A stretch of 64,000 nucleotides of DNA. It comes from Stereocaulon alpinum (Eukaryota; Ascomycota; Lecanoromycetes; Lecanorales; Stereocaulaceae). Location of the stretch: NCBI GenBank assembly GCA_018257865.1, contig JAEUBA010000029.1:1-64000 (forward strand). The letters are read 5' to 3'. Shown here in pieces: positions 43,572 through 54,753 of the stretch. The first letter of the stretch is position 1; every line of letters starts with the position of its first letter. The notes beneath the pieces were generated by a model. The model saw nothing but the letters and a program-made list of their open reading frames with translations, did no database searches and was not told where the DNA came from. The position numbers were made by a program, and so were the translations under genes.

Positions 43572-45040
43572 CACGAGTCGTATCACTCATCAACCTCAGT
43601 TGACAGTTGCTTGACTTGACATAAAGCGAAGAGCTTGCCCTTCAAAGAATCATGAGACAACCGGATTATTGTTGCGTTCCTTCATAGGCTCTCGACGAGT
43701 GGATGTAACCGCGATTACGCACTCGCACCACTTAACGAACGATCTGCAACATGCAAGAAGTCAAGCACGCAATACCTCTTTCAGGGTCTCAGACGCACAA
43801 ATGATCCCGCTGATGATACAAAGGCGGCTTGACGGCCAGGCGGAGACGGATCGATATGTACAGCTTCGTCCGACCTCTTGACGCCCGCATCTGGAGTAGC
43901 CTGAAAGGCCAGACAGCCAAGATCTGACAGATCGTGATGGACACAGAGAAGCTCGTACGGGTGAGGCCCAAGCTGGCTTCCTAGCTTTCCCCGCATTTCG
44001 GTCCAAGGTGGAGCGGAGCTTTGGCTGTCCGGTACCCTAGAGCTTTAGGGGCCGTGGCTCCATTCGGGCGCTTGCCAAGTTTATGGTCAGGTGATCTGTG
44101 ATTGGGCGGACCTAATATCAGTGCATCTCGTTGAAGACGCCCCAATAACAAACCATGGCTCGCATGCTGGCTGTTGCATCAGATCGCAGCATATTCATGA
44201 AGATTGCCGCTGATTGATTACGTAATCGATGTCACGGTGTTTAGTGAGACGGCGGTTTCTCGCAGCAGGAGGCTTCAAAGGCTTGCAGGAGTGGCTGGGG
44301 AAATCCAGACTCCTTCCCAACAATCCTACCGTATGGAGATGAAATGTCAGGCACACATGTCTGCTTTTGGAGGAATGGCGAATTAAATCCCCGGTCGTCG
44401 ATCATTTGCGCACCTCTTGAAAACCGATGGCGTGCGGAACCCCGGAGCAAGCGTGTATGCTAGTGAGATGTGGGCTGTGGGGAGATTCTGGGGGTAACCT
44501 TATTGGAGCATGACCCGCAGGCGAATCTCCATTGCCCCGAAACTTCACCCCAATTACCATACATCTTAACACAAACGCCAACTGCAAACAGGTCGCTATC
44601 ATTCGCTATGATGGGTCATGCAGAAGCACCTGCTTTCCTCGGTTCGTGTCAATGGAAAGCCGGCTATTGGTCGCGGGAATGCACCAACATGTGGGGACGT
44701 TTGCAACAGCATGCTAATGAATTGTGAATTTGGCAGATCCATGTTCTGGCCTTCCCCAGACTACACGCTACACCAAGCAACCTTATCGTTGAGAGCTTGC
44801 CCCTCTTACTTTCTTGGGCAAAGTCTAAACATAAATGCCGACGAAGATCGAAGCTACATTCATTTCGTACTTAATTGAGGAGAGCCCCTGCGTGCGCAGG
44901 TCTTTTCTTGACTGTTGTCGTTGCCCTGTTTACAGCTTCCCTTTATCGTTGTTCAATACAAAAACTTTATTGAGCTTTGCATTACTTCTCTTGTCAATAC
45001 CTCAAGTAGTAGTTGTTGCTGCCGCAAGGCTCCCCATCAG
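43572..45040. other. Intergenic, 1.5 kb, promoter side of the transporter gene
   Basis: Frames in 43669-44878 overlap antisense and have no motif. 44880-45040 is pyrimidine-rich, typical of a fungal 5' leader. Confidence 0.5.
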
Positions 45041-45045
45041 CCAAA

Positions 45046-46249
45046 ATGACAACGATGAACGATGACCGACCACTTCAGCCGACCGCAAACAACCGTATGG
45101 ACGGGCCCATGGAGAAGGACTTCTCCAATGGCAATTATCGTAACGGAAACCACCAGCATTTGGATGGCAATATGGAGGGTGGTGTAGCTCTGGAACGTAT
45201 CCGGACAGCCGGAAGCATCTCCATCTCCCCTGAGCTCTTCGAGAAGCTCTACCTCTCTCCTGAGAACAAGGTCGCTGGTGAATTGCGAAAGACGTTTGGT
45301 AACCCAACGCCAATGTAAGTGTAGATTGCATATATGCAGAATGTCGATATGTGTAGACTGGTTGACGCATCGAACAGCGCCCTTGTTGGCTTCCTCCTGA
45401 GTCTGACGCCTCTCTCTTGCGATCTTATGGGCTGGAGAGGTGCTGGCGGCAATGGAGCTTCTGACATTGGTATGTCCTCTCCCAGAGTTCGAGAAGCGAT
45501 GTCAGAAATACTGATCATGAATGTAGGCGTCTACTTCTTCTTCGGTGGTCTTCTCATGATTCTTGGCTCAATCGGTGAATGGATTATCGGTAACACGTTC
45601 CCCTTCGTCGTCTTCGGCACTTTTGGCGCCTTCTGGCTTGCCTTTGCTGCCACCCTGCAACCCTTCTACAACGCATACGGTGCCTACGTGACAGATCCCA
45701 CGACAGCGGCCGCCTCGATGGGTCAGCCTGGCAATCCCGCTGGTCTCAAAACACCAGGGTTCAACGCTAGCTTTGGTTTCTTCTTGGTATTCATGGGTAC
45801 GTTGAACGTGGCAAGATAATGTTGGAAGTAGCTCACCAGAATCTCAGGACTGATCTGCCTCATCTTCCTCATCTGCTCGCTCCGCACGAATGTTGTTTTC
45901 TTCATCATCTTCCTCTCTCTTATTGGTGCATTCTCCTGCCTCGCAGCCGCCTACTGGCACTTGGCTCTCTTCTACGAGAATGAAACCAACCTAAAAGCCG
46001 CACAAAAAGCTACTAAGTTCGTAGTGGTAAGCTCTCCTACTCATCGTCTTTTGAACAGGAAAGTACTGATTCATTTCTCTCAAGGCTGGTGGAGCCTTCT
46101 CATTCATCACCTCAATGGCCGGTTGGTGGATCTTCTTCGCTATCATGCTCGCATCTCTCGACTTCCCCTTCAACATCCCTGTCGGTGACCTTTCGCACAT
46201 CATCAAGGGTGCGAGTGAGAAGCGGGTTAACAAGGAACACGATGTTTAG
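45046..46249 (+). CDS. GPR1/FUN34/YaaH (acetate uptake, Ato-type) membrane transporter
   Basis: Five exons close in phase: 45046-45314, 45378-45469, 45527-45796, 45848-46026 and 46085-46249, giving 324 aa. The hydrophilic N-terminus of about 85 residues ends KTFGNPTP, the family's NPxP-type entry motif. It is followed by six hydrophobic helices: ALVGFLLSLTPLSCDLMGW, VYFFFGGLLMILGSIGEWII, FPFVVFGTFGAFWLAFA, FGFFLVFMGLICLIFLICS, TNVVFFIIFLSLIGAFSC and AFSFITSMAGWWIFFAIML. This matches the length and topology of yeast Ady2/Ato proteins, which import acetate or export ammonium at the plasma membrane and are glucose-repressed. The substrate here is not proven. A second in-frame Met at codon 4 is an alternative start. 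Confidence 0.92.
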
Positions 46250-46254
46250 GCGTG

Positions 46255-48900
46255 CACGCAAATGGAGGCCAGGTACCAAACATGATGGGGCTGGGTTGGT
46301 GAAGCATGCATAGCTGGGCGGTTTCCGTGATGATATCCTTAGTGTTTGTATCGGAAGGGGAAGCGGTGTGCGTGCTTCATGGACTTAATAATAATTCGTG
46401 TATATATGCAAGTACGAGTCAATGGCATGTTGTCCACCCTCACGAGCATCATGAGTAGTCGGTACGTAAGAGGGCAACTGTACCGATTCCACAGCTACCA
46501 GCTACCTAATTCGGGGACGAATGGCGTGTAAACTTTCACGGCGTCAACGGACTTTCGAAGATCAAACGGTCTGTGGCTCTTAGCTAAACTTCCGGCGTCA
46601 AAGCGCTGCTATGCTCAAAACTGAAAGGCGAGATTGGATGGTCCACGCGTCGTCCGAATCAGGCAATATATTATATATGATGTACCAAGCAATATTAGTC
46701 AAGTAGACGGAGCATTCGTTGACGCGAAGCCTAGGCAAAAAACCAAAGGTAATCAATCATATGTGTAGTACGTATTCTCTTACAGCATCAAAGTTCAAAG
46801 GCGTATGGCAGGATTGACTAAAGTACGTAGAATGTGGTGTGGTGCATGGAGCGACAGGAGGCTGCTCAGGTCGCTCTTCATATTGGACAGTGTCCGTTGA
46901 CTGATTTCGAGCTCAAGGAGCATTTCCAGATAGATGGCGTGTTAGAGTGGGTTCTCGGTGTTTGAGTTTGTATAACAATTAGGACCATCATTAACATTTG
47001 ACAAGTGTATTGACAATTCCCTCTGGATTTCCAGCTCCAATCGCATTCAATACGGTCTGTGGGTTGACTGGTAGGACAGCAATCATAGTAAGTTCCAGAC
47101 GGGTAGGTTGCCATCCTATCCGTGCTATTTCCCCACTCCTGAGGAAGGGTTCTGTGAGCCGAACAATATTTCTATTTTCCAATCATGGATTACCGTCGAG
47201 ACTGCTATTCCCTGCACTGCTGCATACCTCATTTAAGAGTTGAGCCTTTGCTTCTTGAGGTTATGGCTCAATCTCTGTAATTGTATGCCTAAGGCGTGAT
47301 TGGTCAAAAATTCCCAAACTCAAATCTATTGGCTTTTTGTTATTGGTAAGTAATGGGGAATCAGACCATCTGGCCTTCTTCCGTTATGTTGAGAAGTTGT
47401 GATTCCGAGATTGAACAGTTCTGCCAGTTATTGAGGTGGCGGGTCAGCAGTATAAGAGATACATCTTCCTACAGAAGGTTAGCATCATTTTGTCACAGAT
47501 AATATGATATGAAGATATGGAAACACTTTCCTGGATCGAAACGGTTGAGACGCAACAAGAAAGAAACCTTTCCTTTATTCCAATCCAGTCTTCTCTTTCC
47601 GCCTTGCCTCCACGCTCGAGCCAGTGAACCTCCAAAGGGCGTCTGTGACATTCCACGTCTACTAAACAGTAGTTGGCTGGGGACGGATCCTGTAAGGACT
47701 TCGAGCTTTGTGCGATCATACAGCCTTCAACGGGACACGAAGCAACGTTTTACGGAAAGATCTGCAAGGACGCCCAGACGCTGACAAGCTAGAATGACAA
47801 GGTAGGCAGCACCGCAGTATCTGAGAGCTTTTGAGATATCTTTCCCACCCCAACAAGTGCTAGTTAACGATGGATTACATGCACGATCCTTGGGCGCAAC
47901 GCTGGTCAGTCGGCAACGCATATTGCCTTGCGCATGACACTCGCTTCTAGGCCTATGAGCTCAGCAGTAGCGAGAGGGTTCAGCGTCCTTCATTCTGGGT
48001 TCAGTGTGCACGAGCATTGAAGTGCGCAAGGCTATAAATTGAGTGAAAACTCCGCCCTTTCTCAAAAGTCTCTTGGGACATAGGATTTGCTACAATCGCG
48101 GCAACCGATACCTCTCACCAGCCGTCTAGATTTAGGAAAATAGCTGGGAATATTTACTGGCCCTGGTAGCACAAGGTATCTGTCTCATTCAGAAACACTA
48201 GCCGTAGACATCGTCCGTGAGAAACGGATTGCAAGTGAACAACGCAAACATTTTAACCGACTCGTCAATTAAAACACCTACCCACATGATCATAAACAAC
48301 GAAGTCGTCCGAATGACACAGCAGCTATTTGTCACGGGAAGGGATAAGACCGCATCTTGCTTACGTTGGGACTCACGCAAAAAGTCCTGGTGGAGCGGAT
48401 ATGCTCTGCCGAGAACCGCCGCACCAGCACGTTGTAGCCCCCATAGAGACGCGGATCGCGTAGACAACAAAGAGTGTTGTACCGCATTCCTGATCCCTGG
48501 TGACTCGACTAATCAGCTATTCAGGCACAAGCAGCAGATCAGGAACATCATTGAAAGGGGAAACATGACCGACCCTCTTGACTGGCGGATGTGGCCGAAT
48601 CCAACGTTCCAATAGGAGATCATCATTGGGGGCACCGTGTCCTTAGAGACGTACATCATCAGTTGGATGCGCAAGATCCCGTAGAAGAGCCTGCAAAACG
48701 GCCCCCGCAGAAGGGGGGCCACGGCGTACGCGAGTCATTATGTTCCAACATGGCCACCATTGCAGTAACCAATCCGTAATGTTTATTAAGAGGGGATGAT
48801 CACGCTCTTGTGACACCTCCGTCATAGAAGCTCCCTGTCCTCCTGAATCCAGGGTCCTTGTATAGTATTGATGCCTACATCATACAATGAGCATGTACAC
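46255..48900. other. Intergenic, 2.6 kb, no gene recognised
   Basis: Frames at 46991-47182 (-), 48217-48615 (+) and 48198-48470 (-) are open but have no family motif, and the last two overlap antisense. I do not call them. Confidence 0.45.
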
Positions 48901-48910
48901 TAAAACAATA

Positions 48911-50090
48911 ATGAAGTTGTTCACAGCGCTCCTCCTGCCAGCAGCGTCGATCACGACGGGAGCCCTTGCAGCGGCATCCAACCCGCCAGCGCCCCGAAAC
49001 GCTCCCTCGGCAGCCAACAACCGTCGCCAGCAAACACCACCTCCAACTTCGTATGGTTCTAACTACAACAGCGCACCCCATTTCAGCTTCGACGAGCTCT
49101 TTCAACTACAGAAGAAATTCTTGGATAACTTCATTTATCCGGCAAATCAAGTACAGGTAAATCGGCATGCCCCTGCTACCACATCGGACCGTGCAAAGCC
49201 TGCACAGATTCAGCGCTGACATCCTTGCCCAGGCCAAATCTGTGAACTCCTCCCTCCTCGCTCCTGATGTTCAAGGCCGGGTCGATATTACGCGCACGTT
49301 TACTGGACAAGAACTAAATACAGAGTACCTCTTTGGGCTATTTGCGAACATTGCCGCTTCGCCAGATGAATTCACTTTGCTGGGAGTCCCCCTTGCGTAC
49401 GAGATTACGCATTTCGCTGCAAGTCAGAACATCGCTTCCGCTTCTACCAGGTACGACTTGAACTCCGAACTAGCAATAGCAACACTGCTGATAGTGGACG
49501 TTGCACAGATTCAACTTCTCCTTTCCCCTCCTCGGCAACCTCGTCGTCCCTGTCGAAATCGAGACCTGGAACGTCTTCGACAAGAATGGCAAGATCTCGC
49601 AGTATGATGCTACATTCAAATGGTGGCAATGGACCTTCGACTATCTTATACAAACAGCTGCAGCGGCCAACAAAATGAATTTGACGCAGATAGAAGCCTA
49701 TGCGACGGATAGATTAGCTACCAGCATATGTTCTACGGCCCAGACGTACTGCAATGGGACCAATGCCCAATACAATTCCACCACTTCATGCCACAATTAC
49801 CTCACGACGCAGATACGGTTTGGGGAGGCTTATGAGCTGGGTATGTGTTATGGAGTCTGTGGGTATGACAATTGGAAAAAGTACTAACAGCGAGGTTTAT
49901 AGGACGGAACACACTCCTCTGCAGAATGGTACACCAGAATATGGTACCCATCCGACCTAACGTACATTGCCCGCACATCGGCCCCTCAGGAGGTGGATAT
50001 TGCGATGATGATACAACATACGTGGGAACGGTCACGCAGAAATACTTTACGAACTTCCCGTTCGTGTATGGGGGCAATGCAACTGGATGA
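48911..50090 (+). CDS. Secreted protein, NTF2-like type, of unknown function
   Basis: Four exons close in phase: 48911-49156, 49233-49450, 49509-49840 and 49903-50090 (introns 58-76 nt), giving 327 aa. I chose the ATG at 48911 because it places the signal peptide MKLFTALLLPAASITTGALA at the very start; an in-frame ATG lies 24 bases earlier. A Pro/Asn/Gln-rich segment is followed by a compact domain (ITRTFTGQELNTEYLFGLFA, FSFPLLGNLVVPVEIETWNV, QYDATFKWWQWTFDYL). The C-terminal part is Cys-rich (ICSTAQTYCNGTNAQYNSTT, NTLLCRMVHQNMVPIRPNVH, CPHIGPSGGGYCDDDTTYVG). The C-terminal 'LCR.VH..MV..RP.VHCPHIGP.GGG.C' block recurs in a broad, unnamed family of fungal secreted proteins. Function unknown. 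Confidence 0.82.
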
Positions 50091-50366
50091 TGGAATGAAC
50101 GTACGGACGAATGAAGGAATATATCGCGGAAAGGCTTAACGACTGGGGAATAGAGGGATACTACAGCTTACTTGCATAATAGCTTAACAATGGTGGTTGG
50201 ACGGAGGAATGGATGACATATAGCATGGCGCAATGATATTAATGCTTCACATACATCACGATGTGGTTTTTGATCACAAGTTGAAGCACCTGGATGGATC
50301 ATCCGCGTAGGATAGATTGTGTCTCGGACCACTGATCATAGCTTGGAAAATCTCAACGTTTGAGCA

Positions 50367-50648
50367 ATGATTGACACCTGCGACACATGCGTGAAGAACA
50401 TGCCCGTAGCGTGCGAGCGGTCAGCTTATGTAACGTGCCTAGAGTCCGCCAACAGCGCAGTGACATCGTCCCGATTCGCCCTGCCAAACCAAACAGGTAG
50501 TCTCTATCCGATCCCTCCGGCTCTCCTCAACTGCATCATGATGACCAACATCCCAACCGAGCCCAAGTGTCTCGTCTTATCAACCTCCGAGAGCCCGCCG
50601 CCTTCCTACGTCCCTATTTGCGTCCTCAACAACTACGATCCGCCATAG
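50367..50648 (+). CDS. Small Cys-containing frame just upstream of the HD gene (possible uORF or small gene), 93 aa
   Basis: Starts MIDTCDTCVKNMPVACERSA and ends 40 nt before the ATG of the HD-domain gene. It contains seven Cys but no signal peptide. Its 3' part is pyrimidine-rich and may simply be the leader of the HD gene. If transcribed with that gene it would be an upstream ORF that could reduce its translation. Weakly supported. Confidence 0.22.
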   Translation: MIDTCDTCVKNMPVACERSAYVTCLESANSAVTSSRFALPNQTGSLYPIPPALLNCIMMTNIPTEPKCLVLSTSESPPPSYVPICVLNNYDPP

Positions 50649-50688
50649 AACCCACATCCTTTCCTTACCGCAACCCACCATAACTACG

Positions 50689-51531
50689 ATGAATGACCCA
50701 ATCACAACCCACGGCTGGACAGCCCGCCCTCGTGATGTTTCCATTCTGCTTACAGGCAAGAAGAACATCAAGTCGCCAGAGCCTGTGAAGGTGGAAAACA
50801 TATCACTTCCGGATACCCAGCTCGTGAAAGCGGTCATGGAATATGCGAAGCAGGAATTGAGAGAGGAGACGTTCAATCATAGTATGAGGGTCTTTCACTA
50901 CGGTAGGTACATTCTGGGGCTACACACCTGGTATGGGCGCTAGGTGTAGGACCCTACTTGTAGAGAGCTAGCCAGAGCTGCAAGCCACCAAGCGACTCGC
51001 GAAATGCGCTAACACTTCCACATTACAGGTATGGCAATCAAAAGCCAACAATTCCCCTCGTGGCGCCTTTCCCCCGAAACCTACCTCCTAACCTGCCTCC
51101 TCCACGACATCGGCACTACAGACAAAAACATATCCGCCACGCTCATGTCCTTCGAATTCTATGGCGGTCTCATCGCTCTCGACCTTCTACACAAACAACA
51201 CCATGCGCCAATCGAGCAGGCGGAAGCCGTCACGGAGGCGGTGATTAGGCATCAAGACATTGGAGAAAGTGGGAAGATTACAGAATTGGGCCAATTGATA
51301 CAATTGGCTACGATCTTCGATAATATGGGTGGCCACGCCGACCTGGTGCATAAGGGGACCATTGAGAACGTGGTGGAGCACTTCCCGAGGAAGAAGTGGT
51401 CGAGCTGCTTTGCTGCTACAATCAGAAAGGAGAATGGTTTGAAGCCTTGGGCGCATACAACCGCATTGGGAGAGAAGGAGTTTCCGGAAGGGGTGGAGGG
51501 GAATAGGCTGATGGCGCCATACGACGGATAG
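50689..51531 (+). CDS. HD-domain metal-dependent hydratase/hydrolase, cyanamide hydratase-like
   Basis: Two exons close in phase: 50689-50902 and 51029-51531 (126-nt intron), giving 238 aa. HD-superfamily metal ligands are visible: HSMRVFHYG (H64, H70, rebuilt across the splice), CLLHDIG (H97-D98), and AVIRHQDIG with a following LATIFDNMG providing the distal His and Asp. The order and length match fungal cyanamide hydratase-like proteins, which add water to cyanamide to give urea and are thought to be cytosolic. The N-terminal segment GWTARPRDVSILLTG is also typical. The family has many members of unproven substrate. It is convergent with the GNAT gene (235 bp between stops). Confidence 0.87.
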
Positions 51532-51765
51532 GAACGGCTTTGGTATGGAAACAATTTCCTTCGTTGTGGTCTTCTGATACTGCCCTTCTTGTTGGGATGC
51601 ATTCATCTCGGCTCTCTCGTCTCAGCAAACTTAAAGCCATTGGTTTTCATATGTTGTTGCCTTTTAGGCCGTCAATCCGGCATTCCCGTTGGTTTATGAG
51701 TTTGATTCCTCGCTCTCCAATACCTGATTCTATGAATTTTGTCAAAAGCTATTGCCTCGACACAG

Positions 51766-52414
51766 TCATAGTATCGATTTTGGATTTCTTAAAGCAAGAT
51801 ATATACTATCACACCATCCAAGATGCGTTTCAAACGTCCTCTCTGCCTTTCCGGTCTCTTGAAATCCAAATCTCTTCAGCGAACGCAGACTAGCATCATT
51901 CCTAGGATCGACATCCGCCACAATTTCTCGGACACCCTGCTTCCAAATGTGCGGTAGGATCGTGGCTAAGGCTTCGGACATGTAGCCTTTGCCCCAGTAA
52001 GAACGGTTGAGCAAAAAGCCTATTTCTTGATCATCGGCGTTCCAGATGCCTGCCTTGCCAATGACCTTCCCATTAGCAGAAGAGCGAGGAGAATACAGGA
52101 TGATGGAAAAGTCGAGTGTGCCGTTCGTTGACGAGGCTATCATGCCGGAGAGGTATGAATTGGTTTGTTCTTTGTTTGTGTGTGGAGGGCATGACCTAGG
52201 AAATGATTGGTCAGTAAAGAGCGGTCTGGAAGAGTGAAAGAGTAAGGAGGTGATAGTAAGAATGGCACCAGTACCAGTATCTCATTACATCCTCATCGCT
52301 GAAGATTTCGAACAAGTCGTCAAGGTCACTTGGTTGAGCTGCGCGCAGCAAGAGACGCTCGGTTCGGAGTGTATGAACTTTCCGCTTGTTTGTCATGTCT
52401 AAGATCGCCATCAT
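51766..52414 (-). CDS. GNAT N-acetyltransferase (RimJ/RimL type)
   Basis: Two exons close in phase: 52414-52275 and 52195-51766 (79-nt intron; donor GTACTG, acceptor CCTAG), giving 189 aa. The start MMAILDMTNKRKVH is the first ATG pair; the preceding open stretch has no ATG. LRTERLLLRAAQPSDLDDLF is the beta1-alpha1 opening of RimJ-type acetyltransferases. EDVMRYW-SCPPHTNKEQT follows across the splice. Then come KVIGKAGIWN, EIGFLLNRSYWGKGYMSEAL (acetyl-CoA-binding loop, here R/Q-x-x-G-x-G-like as YWGKGY) and VREIVADVDPRNDASLRSLKRFGF, the usual NxxSxxxxxKxGF segment. Acceptor substrate unknown. Confidence 0.88.
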
Positions 52415-52419
52415 GAAGT

Positions 52420-53720
52420 CCTTCGAGGTGCTTGATTCCACTGGATTCCTCAAAATCTACCGAAATCACAACAAGCGCGCTTTGTTTATTTTATATCCGT
52501 GCTCGTGTGCGCGTATAAAGCCTTACTTCGAAAGCGGTCAGGGCGCTCCACCTTACCAATACTGCATATCGATGACTCATGTGTGGCTGAGCCGCACTCT
52601 CAGCTTTTATGACATATGTACGCAACGTTCAGTCAAGTTCACACCGCTGTTGCTTGAAGCAAAAAGCGGACTCAAGATACGTGTCAAAATCCCCTGGAAT
52701 GTTACTGATATCAGATGGTACCTTTTCCCACAGAATTGGGGCGCCAAGCGTGCATTAGCGCTATGCAGACGCGTGGCATGGAACCTATAGAATGCCTTTC
52801 CTTGAAGAAACCCCACGACATCCCACTCGGTGAGACTATGTGATTGGAGAGAGAGACAAAGGTAGGGCTGGTAAGACTCCGGGGGGAACAACGGCTATCC
52901 TGAACCCTGACGTCCGTGTGCGCGATCTGTCAAACGATCGGTTCGCGAGCATTACCCAATTCGGAAAATAAGGCTGTAAGCTGCACGTCCACTCCACAGC
53001 TAGTTCATCTCAGAATGGAGGTGAACCGCCTAAGAGCCGGTACCATCTTTTCATAAGGAAGCCGAAGCAACCGAAGTGGGCCAAGGTCCTAGAAGGGGCA
53101 TGAGCAAGCGACGCCAAGGAACCAAGAGGGCTTCACTGGTGAGTCGATTGTCAGACCGTTTGCCTTTTACACCTTCAAGCCGTAAGGTCCGAGAGATTTC
53201 TGCCTTGTAAGCTACGGGTTGGCGAGACATTTGTTATTCACCGGCAGTGGGTTGGTCTGTCATCGATGGCCGTGACAACAGTCCGGCTTGAGCCCTTCGT
53301 GTTGCAAGACCTAAGAGATATCGTTGCGAATCTCAAGCTCGATAACATGGGTATACACCGGTGCTATTGAGCCCCCATCATGACATTTGACCGCAACGAG
53401 AGCATATTTCGACTTGTGACGGTTGTCCGTGTCTATTGGAACATGACACTGACTAATCACGGGAGGCTAAAGCGAAAGAACATTCGATACTTGAATTGAT
53501 CATTCTCTGGGAAAAGAGCTAATGGCAGATCGACTGCCTCAGTAGTCCTCGCGTTCTCTAACGATCCTGAAAGCCTCGCCTGAGATCAGTCCTAAGTGAG
53601 GTAGTGATCGGAACGCAAGCCAACCTCCACCCCGGCGACATTCCAATGAAGTCTAAAGTGAGGCTATGTAGAAGATTGATGTCCCAATGTCCGGGCTGGC
53701 AGCTGGGATTAGAACGGGCT
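52420..53720. other. Intergenic, 1.3 kb, no gene recognised
   Basis: Short frames only (52386-52790 + and its antisense partners). Nothing supported. Confidence 0.5.
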
Positions 53721-53722
53721 TA

Positions 53723-54214
53723 CAGCTCGGTGTGGGTAGAGAAAAGCTCCGTATGGGTAGAAAGTTCAACCGAGGTAGAAAAAAAAAAGTTCTACCCGCA
53801 ATAAGCCGGGTGCATATGCTGAGCATCACTTATTTCAGCATATGATTACGCATATGCTGAGTATACCCCAACTATAATACTATCAGAAAGTCGAATAGGC
53901 GAGTCAGCTCTTACATATATTACGTATATACTGAGTATATACCTCAACTATAATACTGTTAGAAAGTCGAGTGGGTAAGCTTAGATAGAGTACAGTAATT
54001 AGACTACTTATTGAATTTATTATGGTGAAGGCATACGCTCAGCATATGCGTAACATATATAAGAGCTGGCTTACCCACTCGACTTTCTGACAGTATTATG
54101 GTTGAGGTATACACTCAGCATATGCGCAACATATGAAATCTCTACCCACACCGAGGTCTTACCGAAGCTAGTCGTTCTACCCACACGGAGCTTTTCTCTA
54201 CCCACACCGAGCTG
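53723..54214. mobile_element. 492-bp non-autonomous element with terminal and nested internal inverted repeats
   Basis: The two ends are inverted copies: CAGCTCGGTGTGGGTAGAGA continues through AAAGCTCCGTRTGGGTAGAA on both sides. Each end is built of about three degenerate 16-bp words of the type CGGTGTGGGTAGAG (right end at about 54140-54155, 54174-54189 and 54198-54213). Inside, a roughly 58-bp unit (TATACTGAGTATATACCTCA…GTCGAGTGGGTAAGC) occurs twice in one orientation (about 53850-53919, 53923-53980) and again inverted (about 54070-54127, with a partial copy at about 54025-54050). The left units show CA/TG to TA changes relative to the right ones, suggesting RIP. No coding capacity. No convincing target duplication, so the transposon class is open. 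Confidence 0.75.
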
Positions 54215-54219
54215 GGACC

Positions 54220-54750
54220 CGGATTAGGACGAACACTCAAAGGCTTTTGATATTGTGATCTTTGCCTCAGCCCTATGCTGTGAGCGGCCGCGCTAAGAAA
54301 GCGCGCTAGTTGGTATCGAGATAATCGGAACAGGGCTCCACCTTTGATGTTCAATATACCTAACCACAAGTTGTAAAGGCTTAGTAACTTTGACCCTCAA
54401 CCTGGGAAAATTTCCACTCGCTACTCAATGACGTTGAACGAAGTTGATTCGCTTTTGTAGTCCGACTTCAGAGCTCAAGTACAAGCGGCTAGAATCCGGT
54501 GCTGTCGAGGCGGCGAGTAAGCGATCACGTACGAGGCGACTCGGAGTCTGGTCTTCATGACACAATATACACAGGTCCCCACCCGTCTTTGACACCGGTT
54601 TCATCTAATAGCGATACGTTCATGGCTACTCTGAGAGGCAATTCCCGTATTCCACTCCGCAATCAACTTTAGCTTTACAAGCAGTTCAGGACTATCCGGG
54701 ACTCTACCTCTCCCTGACCAGAAACAGTTCCCTCAGAGCCCCTTCAAAAT
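54220..54750. other. Intergenic, promoter side of the SPP gene
   Basis: No recognisable gene. The last about 80 bp are C/T/A-rich, typical of a 5' leader. Confidence 0.5.
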
Positions 54751-54753
54751 ACA

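Noticed and set aside
48198..48615. Open frames on both strands, 132 codons + and 90 codons -
   Set aside because: They overlap antisense, neither has a recognisable domain, and no splice signals extend them.
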